Shown here in pieces: positions 50,480 to 58,983 of a stretch of DNA of 64,000 nucleotides. The notes under the pieces were generated by a model. That model made no database searches and was not told the origin of the DNA. It worked only from the letters and a program-made list of their open reading frames with translations. This DNA is from Haloprofundus salinisoli (GTDB lineage: Archaea; Halobacteriota; Halobacteria; Halobacteriales; Haloferacaceae): assembly GCF_020097815.1 (NCBI RefSeq), contig NZ_CP083663.1, positions 1,674,001-1,738,000 of the forward strand. Reading direction: 5' to 3'. Position 1 is the stretch's first letter. Each line of letters starts with the position of its first letter. A program made the translations under genes and the position numbers.

Positions 50480-50992
50480 ATGAAGCAAGTCCCCCGCCGA
50501 ACAGCTCTCCGACTCGGTATCGCCGCATCGCTTCTCGGCGGCGGAGTTGGCGTGTACGAAGTTCTCGGTCTCGGGAACGAACCGAAGGTGACTCGCAAGT
50601 CCGGCACAGGAAACAAACAGTGGCCGTTCGTCGACGGCCAACCGTCGCTGAGCGACGGTCATGGCACGCTGTGGGCGTATCTCGTGAACTCCGAAGACAC
50701 AGACTCGAACCTCAAGTGGGAGAACTGGCCGACCATAAACGACAAAGAACTCCCGAGAGTCGACGACTTCGACCGATACGCCCTCATCGTTATTGTCGGT
50801 GTCGTTAAGCCGGGCTACGAACTCGACGAAACGCGAGAGCCGGTCTACGAGGACCGGACCGTCGAGCACACCTATACGATTTCGGAGACCGACGGCGAGT
50901 ACCAGAATGCGGCGGAGTTGAGCTATCACTACGACTTGATTCGGTGGGAACTGAACGGTGCACCCGCGCCGGAGCAGGTCGTCCTCGCGTAA
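50480..50992 (+). CDS. Probable exported hypothetical protein
   Basis: The 170-residue protein begins MKQVPRRTALRLGIAASLLGGGVGV, a twin-arginine-like signal (Arg6-Arg7) with a hydrophobic core, and then a mature part with 'WPFVDGQPSLSDGHGTLWAYLVNSEDTDSNLKWENWPTIND' and a strand-rich remainder. I do not recognise a family. A CTATTTTATC box (50440-50449) lies about 30 nt upstream of the ATG at 50480. The longer open frame upstream is antisense-free but overlaps the permease, so this start is used. Confidence 0.7.
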   Translation: MKQVPRRTALRLGIAASLLGGGVGVYEVLGLGNEPKVTRKSGTGNKQWPFVDGQPSLSDGHGTLWAYLVNSEDTDSNLKWENWPTINDKELPRVDDFDRYALIVIVGVVKPGYELDETREPVYEDRTVEHTYTISETDGEYQNAAELSYHYDLIRWELNGAPAPEQVVLA

Positions 50993-51074
50993 GCGTCTCT
51001 TCGGGACACTGTTCGCCCGCTCGGTCGCTTCCGACCCCTTGCTTTTCAGTCTGGCTCCGGTACCTCCCCAAGAG

Positions 51075-51506
51075 ATGCACGACACCATCCTCGTTCCGAC
51101 AGACGGGAGCGACGCGAGTCTGGCCGCCGTCGACGAGGCGCTCGAAATCGCCGCGCCGCAGGACGCGACGATCCACTTCCTGCACGTCATCGACGTGGGG
51201 ACGGAGATGTCGGCGGCGGCCTCTGGGCAGGTCGCACAACAGCTCTCGGACACGCTCGAACAGCAGGCCGACGACGCACTCGACGAGGCCGTGTCGCGCG
51301 CGGAGGACGCCGGCGTCGACTACGAACGTGTCATTCTCGAGGGCGACCCCGACTCGGCCATCGTCGACTACGTCGAGGAGCACGACGTCGACCTCGTCGC
51401 GATCGGAGCGACGGGGCGCTCCGGTCTCGCCGAACGGATCCTCGGGAGTACGACCGACCGCGTCGTCCGCTCCGTCGAGATTCCGGTGCTTCTGGCCAGA
51501 GCGTAG
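51075..51506 (+). CDS. Universal stress protein (UspA family)
   Basis: A 143-residue UspA domain protein: 'MHDTILVPTDGSDASLAAV' at the start, 'IHFLHVIDVGTEMSAAASGQ' and the ATP-binding tail 'GATGRSGLAERILGSTTDRVVR' following the G-2x-G-9x-G-S pattern. It is the second UspA in the window. It stands alone between a putative exported protein and a convergent antiporter. Confidence 0.94.
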   Translation: MHDTILVPTDGSDASLAAVDEALEIAAPQDATIHFLHVIDVGTEMSAAASGQVAQQLSDTLEQQADDALDEAVSRAEDAGVDYERVILEGDPDSAIVDYVEEHDVDLVAIGATGRSGLAERILGSTTDRVVRSVEIPVLLARA

Positions 51507-51527
51507 CGCTTCGCGTCGGGCACCCCG

Positions 51528-52823
51528 TCACTCGCTCTCTGTTTCTGCCGCTCGACCGCGCAGGCGGTCGAGCGACTCCATCACGGGGCTGGCGCTCACT
51601 CCGTGGACGACGACGGAGACGAGGACGACGAAGCCAACGAACGCCCAAAGCGAGTTCGCGACGACGACGAGTTCTCGCTGGCGAAACGAGGCGTGCGCCA
51701 GCGCGTACGAGAGGTAGTAGAACGAGCCGATACCGCGGATACCGAAGACGGAGACGACGGCGCGCTCGGCCGGCGGCGCGGCCGAGCCAGCGAACGCGGC
51801 TGCGCCCGCGAGCGGTCGAATCACCAACACGAGCGAGAGACCGAGTAACGCGAGCGGGAGCGTCAACGGCGCGAGGAGGCCGCCGGCGAGCGCGCCGCCG
51901 AAGAGCACGAGGACCGTCGCCAACAGGAGTCGTTCGACCATCACGGCGAAGTCGTGCAGTTCGCGGTAGTAGTCGTGCTCCCACTCGAAGTGTCGGAGCG
52001 CGAGCGCGGCGACGAACACCGCGATGAAGCCGTAGCCGCCCACGAGTTCGGTCACTCCGTACGCGAGTAACGTCGTCGCCAGCGCCTCGGCACCTGCGGT
52101 TACCTCCGCGAGACGAAGCGTCGCCGGGGCGCGGAACACCGTCCGCGCCATCAGCTCGCCGACGAGGTAGCCGACGGCGATTCCCGCGCCGATTTTGTAG
52201 AAGACGTCGACGAGCACCCAGTCGAGGAGCCACGCTTCTTCGGCCCCGAGCGCCGCGGCGGCGACGGCGATGGCCAGATTGGTAAACGGAAACGCCAGTC
52301 CGTCGTTGAGGCCCGCTTCGGAGGTGAGCGCGAACTGGACGGTTCCCCACTCGTGTTCGGGTGCGTCCTCCTCCTCGAGTTCGGTGAGCGGTGCCCCCGC
52401 CCCGATGTCGGCGGCGAGGACGGGGTCGGTCGGCGCGACGACCGCCCCCAGCAAAATTGCCGTCGCCGGGAGGAGTCCGAGAACGCCCCACGCCAGGAGG
52501 GCCACGGCCACGATGGTGAGCGGCAGCGCGACTCCGAGCAGTCGCCACGTCGAACTCCACGAGCGCCAGTCGAACGGCCGGTCGAGCTTCAGCCCAGCCC
52601 CCATCAGCGAGACGACGATCACCAGTTCGGTGAGTCGCTCCGTGACGGCGGCGTTGCCGACGGGGTCGACGGCCGGAACGCCGGGCAACGAAAAGAGGAC
52701 GACCCCGAACCCGACGTAGATCATCGGAAACGAGAGCGGCCGGTCCTCGAGGAGGCGGGGTAACGCGACCGCTCCGAGGAGCGCGAGCGCGACGATTATG
52801 AGGGCGACGTCGTAGGCGCTCAT
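51528..52823 (-). CDS. Cation:proton antiporter (CPA family)
   Basis: The 431-residue protein has about twelve transmembrane segments. The transport-site region includes 'LGAVVAPTDPVLAADIGAGAPL' with a TDP motif and 'FALTSEAGLNDGLAFPF' with the Asn-Asp pair characteristic of electroneutral CPA1/NhaP-type exchangers. A cytoplasmic loop 'ELEEEDAPEHEWGTVQ' lies between. It probably exchanges Na+ for H+ across the membrane, useful in high salt. The ATG at 52823 precedes the first helix; the upstream frame is low-complexity. Confidence 0.9.
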   Translation of the reverse strand: MSAYDVALIIVALALLGAVALPRLLEDRPLSFPMIYVGFGVVLFSLPGVPAVDPVGNAAVTERLTELVIVVSLMGAGLKLDRPFDWRSWSSTWRLLGVALPLTIVAVALLAWGVLGLLPATAILLGAVVAPTDPVLAADIGAGAPLTELEEEDAPEHEWGTVQFALTSEAGLNDGLAFPFTNLAIAVAAAALGAEEAWLLDWVLVDVFYKIGAGIAVGYLVGELMARTVFRAPATLRLAEVTAGAEALATTLLAYGVTELVGGYGFIAVFVAALALRHFEWEHDYYRELHDFAVMVERLLLATVLVLFGGALAGGLLAPLTLPLALLGLSLVLVIRPLAGAAAFAGSAAPPAERAVVSVFGIRGIGSFYYLSYALAHASFRQRELVVVANSLWAFVGFVVLVSVVVHGVSASPVMESLDRLRGRAAETESE

Positions 52824-53005
52824 CCGAGACGACGTACGACGAGGACCGCGAAAGAAGCTCGGCGATACCGTTCGTGAACTCGCTATCGCGCGCTTCCGAT
52901 CCCGCTCGCCCCCTGGCTCCGGTTTCGGTACCGGCCCTCCGTCGAACTGTCGATTGACATATTTCGAATCGAAACGCTTTGTTAGGCGTACGCACATCAC
53001 CGAAT

Positions 53006-54202
53006 ATGACCGTGACAGTCATCCGCAACGCGACGATTCACACGGTGACCGACGAGGGTACCGTCGAAGGCGACATCCTCATCGCAGACGGCAAAATCGC
53101 CGGCGTCGGCGACGTCGAGGCACCGGAGGACGCCGAGGAACTCGACGTCGGCGGCGCGCACGTCACGCCGGGACTCGTCGACGCGCACAGCCACGCCGGG
53201 ATGGCCGAGTGGGGCGAACCCGAGGACGGCGACTTCAACGAGGGGACCGACTCGGTGACGCCGCACGTCAGCGCCCTCGACGGCTTCCACCCGCGCGACG
53301 AGGAACTGAAACACGCCTTCCAGAACGGCGTGACGAGCGTCTCCGCGCGGATGGGCTCCGGGAACGTCGTCGGCGGCGTCATCTGCTCGATGAAGACCTA
53401 CGGCCTCACCGCCGACGAGATGCTCATCAGAGAGGACGGCATGAAAGCCGCGATGGGCGAGAACCCCAAACGGTTCCACGGCGAGCGAAAGGACCGCCAA
53501 CCCTCGACGCGGCCGGGCGTCGCCGCGACGCTGCGGCAGGCGCTGATGGACGCCGAGGACTACGTCGCCCGGCGCACGAAGGCCCGCGAAGAGGGCGATC
53601 CGTTCGACCGTGATTTGGGACTGGAGAACCTCGGCCGGGTCGTCGAGGGCGACCTCCCCCTCCGAGTGCACGCCCACCGCGCCGACGACATCATGACGGT
53701 GTTCCGCATCGCCGACGAGTTCGGAATCGAGGACCTCTCCATCGAACACGCCACCGAGGGCCACCTCATCGCCGACGAGTTCGTCGAGCGCGACGTCCCC
53801 GCCGTCTGCGGGCCGTCGCTGTACTCGGGCGCGAAGTACGAACTCAGAAACATCACGTTCGAGTCGCCGGGTATCCTCCACGACGCGGGCGTGAAAGTCG
53901 CTATTCAGACCGACGCCCCTGTCCTCCCGCAGCAACACCTCGACGTCTGTGTCGGCCTCGCGGTGCGCGCCGGCCTCCCCGAGGAGGCGGCGCTCGACAC
54001 CGTCACCCGGAACGCCGCGGAAATCCTCGGCATCGAGGACCGCGTCGGCACCCTCGACGTCGGCACCGACGCCGACATCGCCGTCTGGGACGGCCCGTTC
54101 TACGAGATCGAGTCGAGCACGCAGCACGTCTTCGTCGACGGCGAGCACGTGTTCGACCGCGAACGCGACGACGTGGACCCGCGCGAGGAGTACGCCTGGT
54201 AG
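53006..54202 (+). CDS. Amidohydrolase family protein
   Basis: The 398-residue enzyme has an amidohydrolase fold: small beta domain, then 'VTPGLVDAHSHAGM' with the HxH metal site near residue 62, 'LRVHAHRADD' (His), 'LSIEHATEGHLI' (His) and 'VAIQTDAPVLPQ' (Asp), the usual five metal/catalytic positions. It resembles imidazolonepropionase or dihydroorotase-like hydrolases but the substrate is not determined. The ATG at 53006 is used; the in-frame start at 52979 adds nine non-conserved residues. Confidence 0.88.
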   Translation: MTVTVIRNATIHTVTDEGTVEGDILIADGKIAGVGDVEAPEDAEELDVGGAHVTPGLVDAHSHAGMAEWGEPEDGDFNEGTDSVTPHVSALDGFHPRDEELKHAFQNGVTSVSARMGSGNVVGGVICSMKTYGLTADEMLIREDGMKAAMGENPKRFHGERKDRQPSTRPGVAATLRQALMDAEDYVARRTKAREEGDPFDRDLGLENLGRVVEGDLPLRVHAHRADDIMTVFRIADEFGIEDLSIEHATEGHLIADEFVERDVPAVCGPSLYSGAKYELRNITFESPGILHDAGVKVAIQTDAPVLPQQHLDVCVGLAVRAGLPEEAALDTVTRNAAEILGIEDRVGTLDVGTDADIAVWDGPFYEIESSTQHVFVDGEHVFDRERDDVDPREEYAW

Positions 54203-54400
54203 TCGACCGAGCGCCAAGCGAGCGTTCGCATCCCCCCGAATTACGCGTTTAGTCCCTCTGATAGAGCGTTCGACGACGTTCGCTTCTCGCTGACTTTCGA
54301 AGGCGAATGAGAACACAGTTACAAGTGTCGAGTCGCTACTGCGGCCACAGACGAAGGGTCGACGCGACCGACACTGTCGACACGCGCTGTTCCCCACAGT

Positions 54401-54835
54401 ATGGATGGTTCCCACAGTATGAACACAGACACCGGACGGACCGTGCGAACGCCGGAGACCCGAGAACGACTGACACGTCTCGGCAAGTTCGGTCTCGTCG
54501 GCATGTCCAGTTTTGTCGTCAACGTGGTGGTGTTCGCGCTCATCACGCCGCTGTTGTGGTACGTGGTGGCCGGGTCGCTCTCGTGGCTGATCGCCAACGT
54601 GTCCAGCTACAACCTGAACCGCTGGTTCACCTTCGACGACACCGAACAGGGGTATCTACGGGGGTACGCCCGGCACCTCTCGGTGTACTCGGTCGGCTTC
54701 GTCGTCTATCTGGCGGGACTGTGGCTGTTCGGCCTCGTCGTGGGCACCTTCGCCGCACTCGCGCTCGCAACCGCCTTCAGCGGCGTGCTGAACTTCGTCG
54801 GCAGCGAGTTCTGGGTGTTTCGCTCCGAGTCCTGA
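54401..54835 (+). CDS. GtrA family membrane protein
   Basis: The 144-residue protein has four transmembrane helices and the GtrA signature 'FGLVGMSSFVVNVVVFAL' followed by 'ANVSSYNLNRWFTFDD' and 'FSGVLNFVGSEFWVFR'. GtrA-like proteins are thought to move polyprenyl-linked sugars across the membrane. An in-frame ATG at 54419 is an alternative start; both are preceded by the same CCCACAGTATG string, a short tandem repeat. Position before UppP and GlmU genes supports a glycan role. Confidence 0.85.
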   Translation: MDGSHSMNTDTGRTVRTPETRERLTRLGKFGLVGMSSFVVNVVVFALITPLLWYVVAGSLSWLIANVSSYNLNRWFTFDDTEQGYLRGYARHLSVYSVGFVVYLAGLWLFGLVVGTFAALALATAFSGVLNFVGSEFWVFRSES

Positions 54836-54848
54836 GGTGCGCTCTCGG

Positions 54849-55418
54849 TCACTCACGTCCGCCGGACGAGCCCCCGGCGGTGCGTGCGATTTCGACTCCG
54901 AGCGACGAGAGCGGCGGTGCGCCGTCGCGCCACCACCGGACGAGACCGACCCCCGTCACGACGAGACCGAAGGCGACTCCAGAGGTCAGCTCTAGCTGGA
55001 AGAAGAACTCGACGATACCGTAGCTGTACTCGGGTTCGTCGACCGGAATCAGCGGCCAGACGAGGAAGGCCAACACTCGGACGTTCCCCTGGCTGAGTTG
55101 CCAGAGCACGTCGCCGAGCAGATGCGAGCTGTAGCCGACGGCGAACGCCTCGCCGACGCGCCGGTGGCCGATTCGGCGGGTGACGACGCCGACAGCGAGA
55201 AGCAGCGGAACGGCGACGAACAGGGTGTGTGCGAGCGTTCGCCCTCCCGGCAGCACCTGAAACGTCCACGAGAGCGGTTTGTCCACTAAGTCGGGAAACT
55301 GCGTGCCGACGGCGAGTGCGCACATCGCCGCCAGTCCCGACGGCGGGCCGGTGCGGCGGAAGCGGAGTCCGTACGAGTACAGCAGATAGCCGAGCGCGGC
55401 GTGGCCCCAGGGAAGCAT
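54849..55418 (-). CDS. Metal-dependent hydrolase, YdjM/DUF457 family
   Basis: The 189-residue membrane protein starts 'MLPWGHAALGYLLYSYG' with a conserved His, 'FPDLVDKPLSWTF', 'AHTLFVAVPLLL' and 'GYSSHLLGDVLWQ', giving the spaced His/Asp residues of the LexA-regulated YdjM type (DUF457), with four to five transmembrane segments. Its activity is poorly known. It lies on the strand opposite to the glycan genes around it. Confidence 0.85.
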   Translation of the reverse strand: MLPWGHAALGYLLYSYGLRFRRTGPPSGLAAMCALAVGTQFPDLVDKPLSWTFQVLPGGRTLAHTLFVAVPLLLAVGVVTRRIGHRRVGEAFAVGYSSHLLGDVLWQLSQGNVRVLAFLVWPLIPVDEPEYSYGIVEFFFQLELTSGVAFGLVVTGVGLVRWWRDGAPPLSSLGVEIARTAGGSSGGRE

Positions 55419-55512
55419 CGTCGTCGGCTACGGCCGTTCGGTGGATAGACGCTTCGACGGTACGCCGTCCGCAAACGACAACGCTCATGTACTCCGTCTC
55501 GTCGCATAGTCC

Positions 55513-56325
55513 ATGGACCGTGAGCTTCTCATCGCACTGCTCGCTGGCTTCGTCCAGGGTATCTTCGAGTGGCTACCCATCTCCAGCGAGGGGAATCTCG
55601 CGCTCGCGCTCTCGGCGGTCGGCAGCGATCCGACGCAAGCCGTCCAGTTCGCGCTCTTCCTGCACGTCGGCACCGCCGTCTCCGCGACGGCGTACTACCG
55701 CGACGAACTCCGCGAGACGCTCTCTGCGCTCCCGTCGTGGCGGCCGTCGACGGCGTTCTCCGAAACGGCGACGCTCTCGTTTCTCGCTATCGCGACGCTC
55801 GCGTCCGGCGTCGTCGGAATCTGTGCGTATCTCCTCCTCGAAGCGGCGATCTCGGCGCTCGCCGGCGGCGCGTTCGTCGCACTCGTCGGCGTTCTCCTCG
55901 TGGCGACGGGACTGATTCAGCGCGTCGCCGACGGCTTCGACCTCGGGGGCCGCGACGCGCCGGACCTCGTCGACGCCGTCCTCGTCGGTGGCCTCCAGGG
56001 ACTCGCCATCCTGCCGGGCGTCTCCCGCTCGGGCGTCACCGCGAGCGCGCTGCTGTTCCGCGGGCACGACGGTCCCGACTCGTTCCGCCTGTCGTTTTTG
56101 CTCTCGATTCCGGCGGCGCTCGGCGGCGGCCTGCTCGCGGCGCTCGACGGCGGACTCGCGGGCGTGACGGTCCAAGAGGCGTCCGTCGCGCTCGTCACGG
56201 CGGCCGTCGTCGGCTATCTCTCTATCGACGCGCTGATGCGCGTCGTCCGCCGGGTCTCCTTCTGGGCGGTCTGCGTCGGTCTCGGTGGGCTCGCGCTCGT
56301 CGGCGGGCTCGTCGTCACGCTCTGA
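55513..56325 (+). CDS. uppP: Undecaprenyl-diphosphate phosphatase (UppP/BacA)
   Basis: The 270-residue protein has eight or more transmembrane segments and both catalytic blocks of the BacA family: 'GIFEWLPISSEGNLAL' (with the Glu of the first motif) and 'ILPGVSRSGVTASALL' (Ser/Arg motif). In bacteria it recycles the C55 carrier; in archaea, which use dolichyl or other polyprenyl carriers for N-glycosylation, it is likely to dephosphorylate the corresponding diphosphate. It lies upstream of the glmU genes. Confidence 0.93.
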   Translation: MDRELLIALLAGFVQGIFEWLPISSEGNLALALSAVGSDPTQAVQFALFLHVGTAVSATAYYRDELRETLSALPSWRPSTAFSETATLSFLAIATLASGVVGICAYLLLEAAISALAGGAFVALVGVLLVATGLIQRVADGFDLGGRDAPDLVDAVLVGGLQGLAILPGVSRSGVTASALLFRGHDGPDSFRLSFLLSIPAALGGGLLAALDGGLAGVTVQEASVALVTAAVVGYLSIDALMRVVRRVSFWAVCVGLGGLALVGGLVVTL

Positions 56326-56457
56326 GCGTCGCTTAGCGTCGCCTTCTCGGCCACTCGGCGCAGCATTCGAAAGCCCGGTGTCTCGGCCCGCCGTGGGTAA
56401 GATTCGCATATCCGGAGTCGGAATTCATATCTTGCTGGTCGGTGTGCGTGGGTGTAT

Positions 56458-57642
56458 ATGCAAACGCTCGTGCTCGCCGCCGGGCAGGGGACGCGGATGC
56501 GGCCCCTCACGGAGAGCCGTCCCAAGCCCATGCTGCCGGTCGCCGACCGACCGCTCGTCGCCCACACCGCGGACGCCGCCGTCGCCGCCGGAGCGTCCAA
56601 ACTCGTCCTCATCGTCGGCTACGAGGCCGACGAGGTGAGAGAGTACTTCGGCGCGGAGTACGCCGGCGTCCCCGTCGAGTTCGCCGTCCAGGAGGAGCAG
56701 CGCGGCACGGCCGACGCGGTTCGCGCCGGTGCCGAGAACCTCGACCCCGGCCCGTTCGCCGTGCTCAACGGCGACGCGCTCTACGACCACCCGTCGCTCG
56801 AAGAGCTGTACAGCGACGGTCCCGCGGTCGGCTCCTACCGGGTCGACAACCCCAGCGAGTACGGCGTTCTCGACATCCGCGACGGGTTCGTCCACGGCGT
56901 CATCGAGAAACCCGAGAACCCGCCGTCGGACCGCATCAACACCGGTGCGTACGTCTTCCCGGCGGAGGCGCAGAACTGGCTCGACGTCGAGACGAGCGAG
57001 CGCGGCGAACTCGAACTCACCGACGTGCTGGCCCGCGCCTGCGAGGAGAGCGACGTGACCGACGTGCCGTTCGACCGGTGGCTCGACGTGGGTCGCCCGT
57101 GGGAGCTGCTCGCGGCCAACGAGTGGAAAGTCGGCGAACTCGAACGCGACATCCGCGGCGAGGTCCACGGCGGCGCGGACCTCCGCGGCGACGTCGTCGT
57201 CGAGGAGGGCGCGGAAGTCGACGCCGGCGTCGTCATCGAGGGGCCGGCGCTGATCCGCTCGGGCGCGTCGGTCGGCCCGAACGCCTACGTCCGCGGCGCG
57301 ACCGTCGTCGGCGAGGACGCGACGGTCGGCCACGCCGTCGAGGTGAAAAACAGCGTGTTCATGGAGGGGGCGACGGTCGGCCACCTCTCCTACGTCGGCG
57401 ACAGCGTCCTCGGCCGCGACGTGAACTTCGGTGCCGGAACCAAGGTGGCGAACCTCCGCCACGACGGCGAGGACGTGAAACTCACTGTCAAGGGCGAGCG
57501 CATCTCGACGGGTCGCCGGAAACTCGGTGTCATCTGCGGCGACGAGGCGAAAACGGGCATCAACACCAGTCTCAACTCGGGCGTCGTCCTCTCTGAGGGC
57601 GCGGCGACGAAACCCGGTGAGTCGGTCACGCGCGACCGGTAA
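56458..57642 (+). CDS. glmU: GlmU-type bifunctional sugar-1-P nucleotidylyltransferase/acetyltransferase
   Basis: The 394-residue protein has an N-terminal nucleotidyltransferase domain ('QTLVLAAGQGTRMRPLT', 'RPKPMLPVADRP', 'VLNGDAL') and a left-handed beta-helix from about residue 230 with hexapeptide repeats ('GADLRGDVVVEEGAEVDAGVVI') ending with the acetyltransferase-like 'DVNFGAGTKVANLRHDG' and 'ICGDEAKTGINTSLNSGVVL'. It probably makes UDP-GlcNAc from glucosamine-1-P. The start is ATG at 56458; the next paralogue follows 84 nt later. Confidence 0.9.
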   Translation: MQTLVLAAGQGTRMRPLTESRPKPMLPVADRPLVAHTADAAVAAGASKLVLIVGYEADEVREYFGAEYAGVPVEFAVQEEQRGTADAVRAGAENLDPGPFAVLNGDALYDHPSLEELYSDGPAVGSYRVDNPSEYGVLDIRDGFVHGVIEKPENPPSDRINTGAYVFPAEAQNWLDVETSERGELELTDVLARACEESDVTDVPFDRWLDVGRPWELLAANEWKVGELERDIRGEVHGGADLRGDVVVEEGAEVDAGVVIEGPALIRSGASVGPNAYVRGATVVGEDATVGHAVEVKNSVFMEGATVGHLSYVGDSVLGRDVNFGAGTKVANLRHDGEDVKLTVKGERISTGRRKLGVICGDEAKTGINTSLNSGVVLSEGAATKPGESVTRDR

Positions 57643-57726
57643 CGTCTCGAACAGTCTCCGATTCGGCACAGTCATCACATTCTAGAGAAAGCAAAGTTCA
57701 TCCCGCTCGTTGCGGACGCCTCTTGT

Positions 57727-58983
57727 ATGCCTATTCACTCGGCCGTCGTGCTCGCGGCGGGCGAAGGGCGGCGTCTCCGCCCCTTGACGAGAAACCGCCC
57801 GAAGCCGATGCTTCCGGCGGCGACTCGACCCATCGTCGAACACGTCTTCGACGCACTGTTGTCCGCAGGAGTCACCGACCTACACGTCGTCGTCGGCTAC
57901 AAGCGCGAGCGGGTCCAGAACCACATCGGCCCCTCCTACGAGGGCGTCCCGGTCACCTACCACGTCCAGGAGAAACAACTGGGGAGCGGCCACGCGCTGC
58001 TGCAAGCGGCCGACGCCGTCGGCGACGAGTTCCTGGTCGTCAACGGCGACCAGGTCGTCGAACCGCAGTTAGTGCGGGCGGTCGTCGACATGCACGACTC
58101 CTACTCCGAGGACGAACGTGAGGACATCGCGGCGACGCTCTGCGTCGTCGAGAGCGAACGAGCGTCGAGATACGGGTCGGTGCGTCTCGACGGCGACCAG
58201 GTCGTCGAACTCGTCGAGCAGCCGAGAGAGGGGCGGTACCGCCTCGTCAACGCGGGCGTCTACGCGTTCACGTCGACGATATTCGAGTCGATCCGCGAGA
58301 CGCCGGCCGTCGACGGGACGACGGCGCTTCCGGACACCATCGCCCGACTGGTCGACGGCGACGCGTCGGTTCGCGGCGTCCTCTCGGAAGGGTACTGGAC
58401 CGACGCGACGTATCCGTGGGACCTGCTGGCGGCGACGCGCCGGTTGCTGGCCGACGGCACGAACGTGTTCCGCTCGTCCGCCGACTACGAGGCGAAAACG
58501 GATGCCGGCGTCCGGTGTCACAGCGACGGCGTCTGGGTCGCCTCCGGCGCGCGCGTCCACGAGAACGCGACGCTCCAAGCGCCGGTCGTCGTCGCCGCCG
58601 ACTCCGAAATCGGCCCGGGTGCAGTCGTCGGCCCGAACGTCGCCGTCGGCCAGAACACCACCGTCGAGTCCAACGCCGTCGTCGTCGACTCCATCATCGA
58701 CGAGGACACCCGCGTCGGGCCGAACTCGACGGTCGTCGACTGCGTCACCGGTCAGGCCGTCTGGTTGGGGCCGGCGTGCGTCGTCACCGGCGGTCCCGGC
58801 GACGTCCGAGTCGACACGCGGATTCACGAGGGGAAACGACTCGGCGCGGTCGTCGCTGACCGCGTCCACGCCGAAGGCGACGTGAGTCTCGCGCCGGGAA
58901 CGCTGGTCGGGTCGAACGCCATGCTCCGGACGGGGACGACCGTCTCTGGCGTCGTCGAACCGGGGTCGGAGGTGGTGCGCTGA
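57727..58983 (+). CDS. Second sugar-1-P nucleotidylyltransferase with beta-helix domain
   Basis: The 418-residue protein shares the layout of the preceding GlmU: nucleotidyltransferase domain ('AVVLAAGEGRRLRPLT', 'NRPKPMLPAATRP', 'LVVNGDQVVEP') and a hexapeptide-repeat beta-helix ('GARVHENATLQAPVVVAAD'). But its C-terminal part lacks the 'AGTKVANLRHDG' and 'DEAKTGINTS' segments of the acetyltransferase site. It may therefore transfer only the nucleotide, for example to glucose- or mannose-type phosphates. It overlaps glmS by 1 nt (TGATG). Confidence 0.88.
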   Translation: MPIHSAVVLAAGEGRRLRPLTRNRPKPMLPAATRPIVEHVFDALLSAGVTDLHVVVGYKRERVQNHIGPSYEGVPVTYHVQEKQLGSGHALLQAADAVGDEFLVVNGDQVVEPQLVRAVVDMHDSYSEDEREDIAATLCVVESERASRYGSVRLDGDQVVELVEQPREGRYRLVNAGVYAFTSTIFESIRETPAVDGTTALPDTIARLVDGDASVRGVLSEGYWTDATYPWDLLAATRRLLADGTNVFRSSADYEAKTDAGVRCHSDGVWVASGARVHENATLQAPVVVAADSEIGPGAVVGPNVAVGQNTTVESNAVVVDSIIDEDTRVGPNSTVVDCVTGQAVWLGPACVVTGGPGDVRVDTRIHEGKRLGAVVADRVHAEGDVSLAPGTLVGSNAMLRTGTTVSGVVEPGSEVVR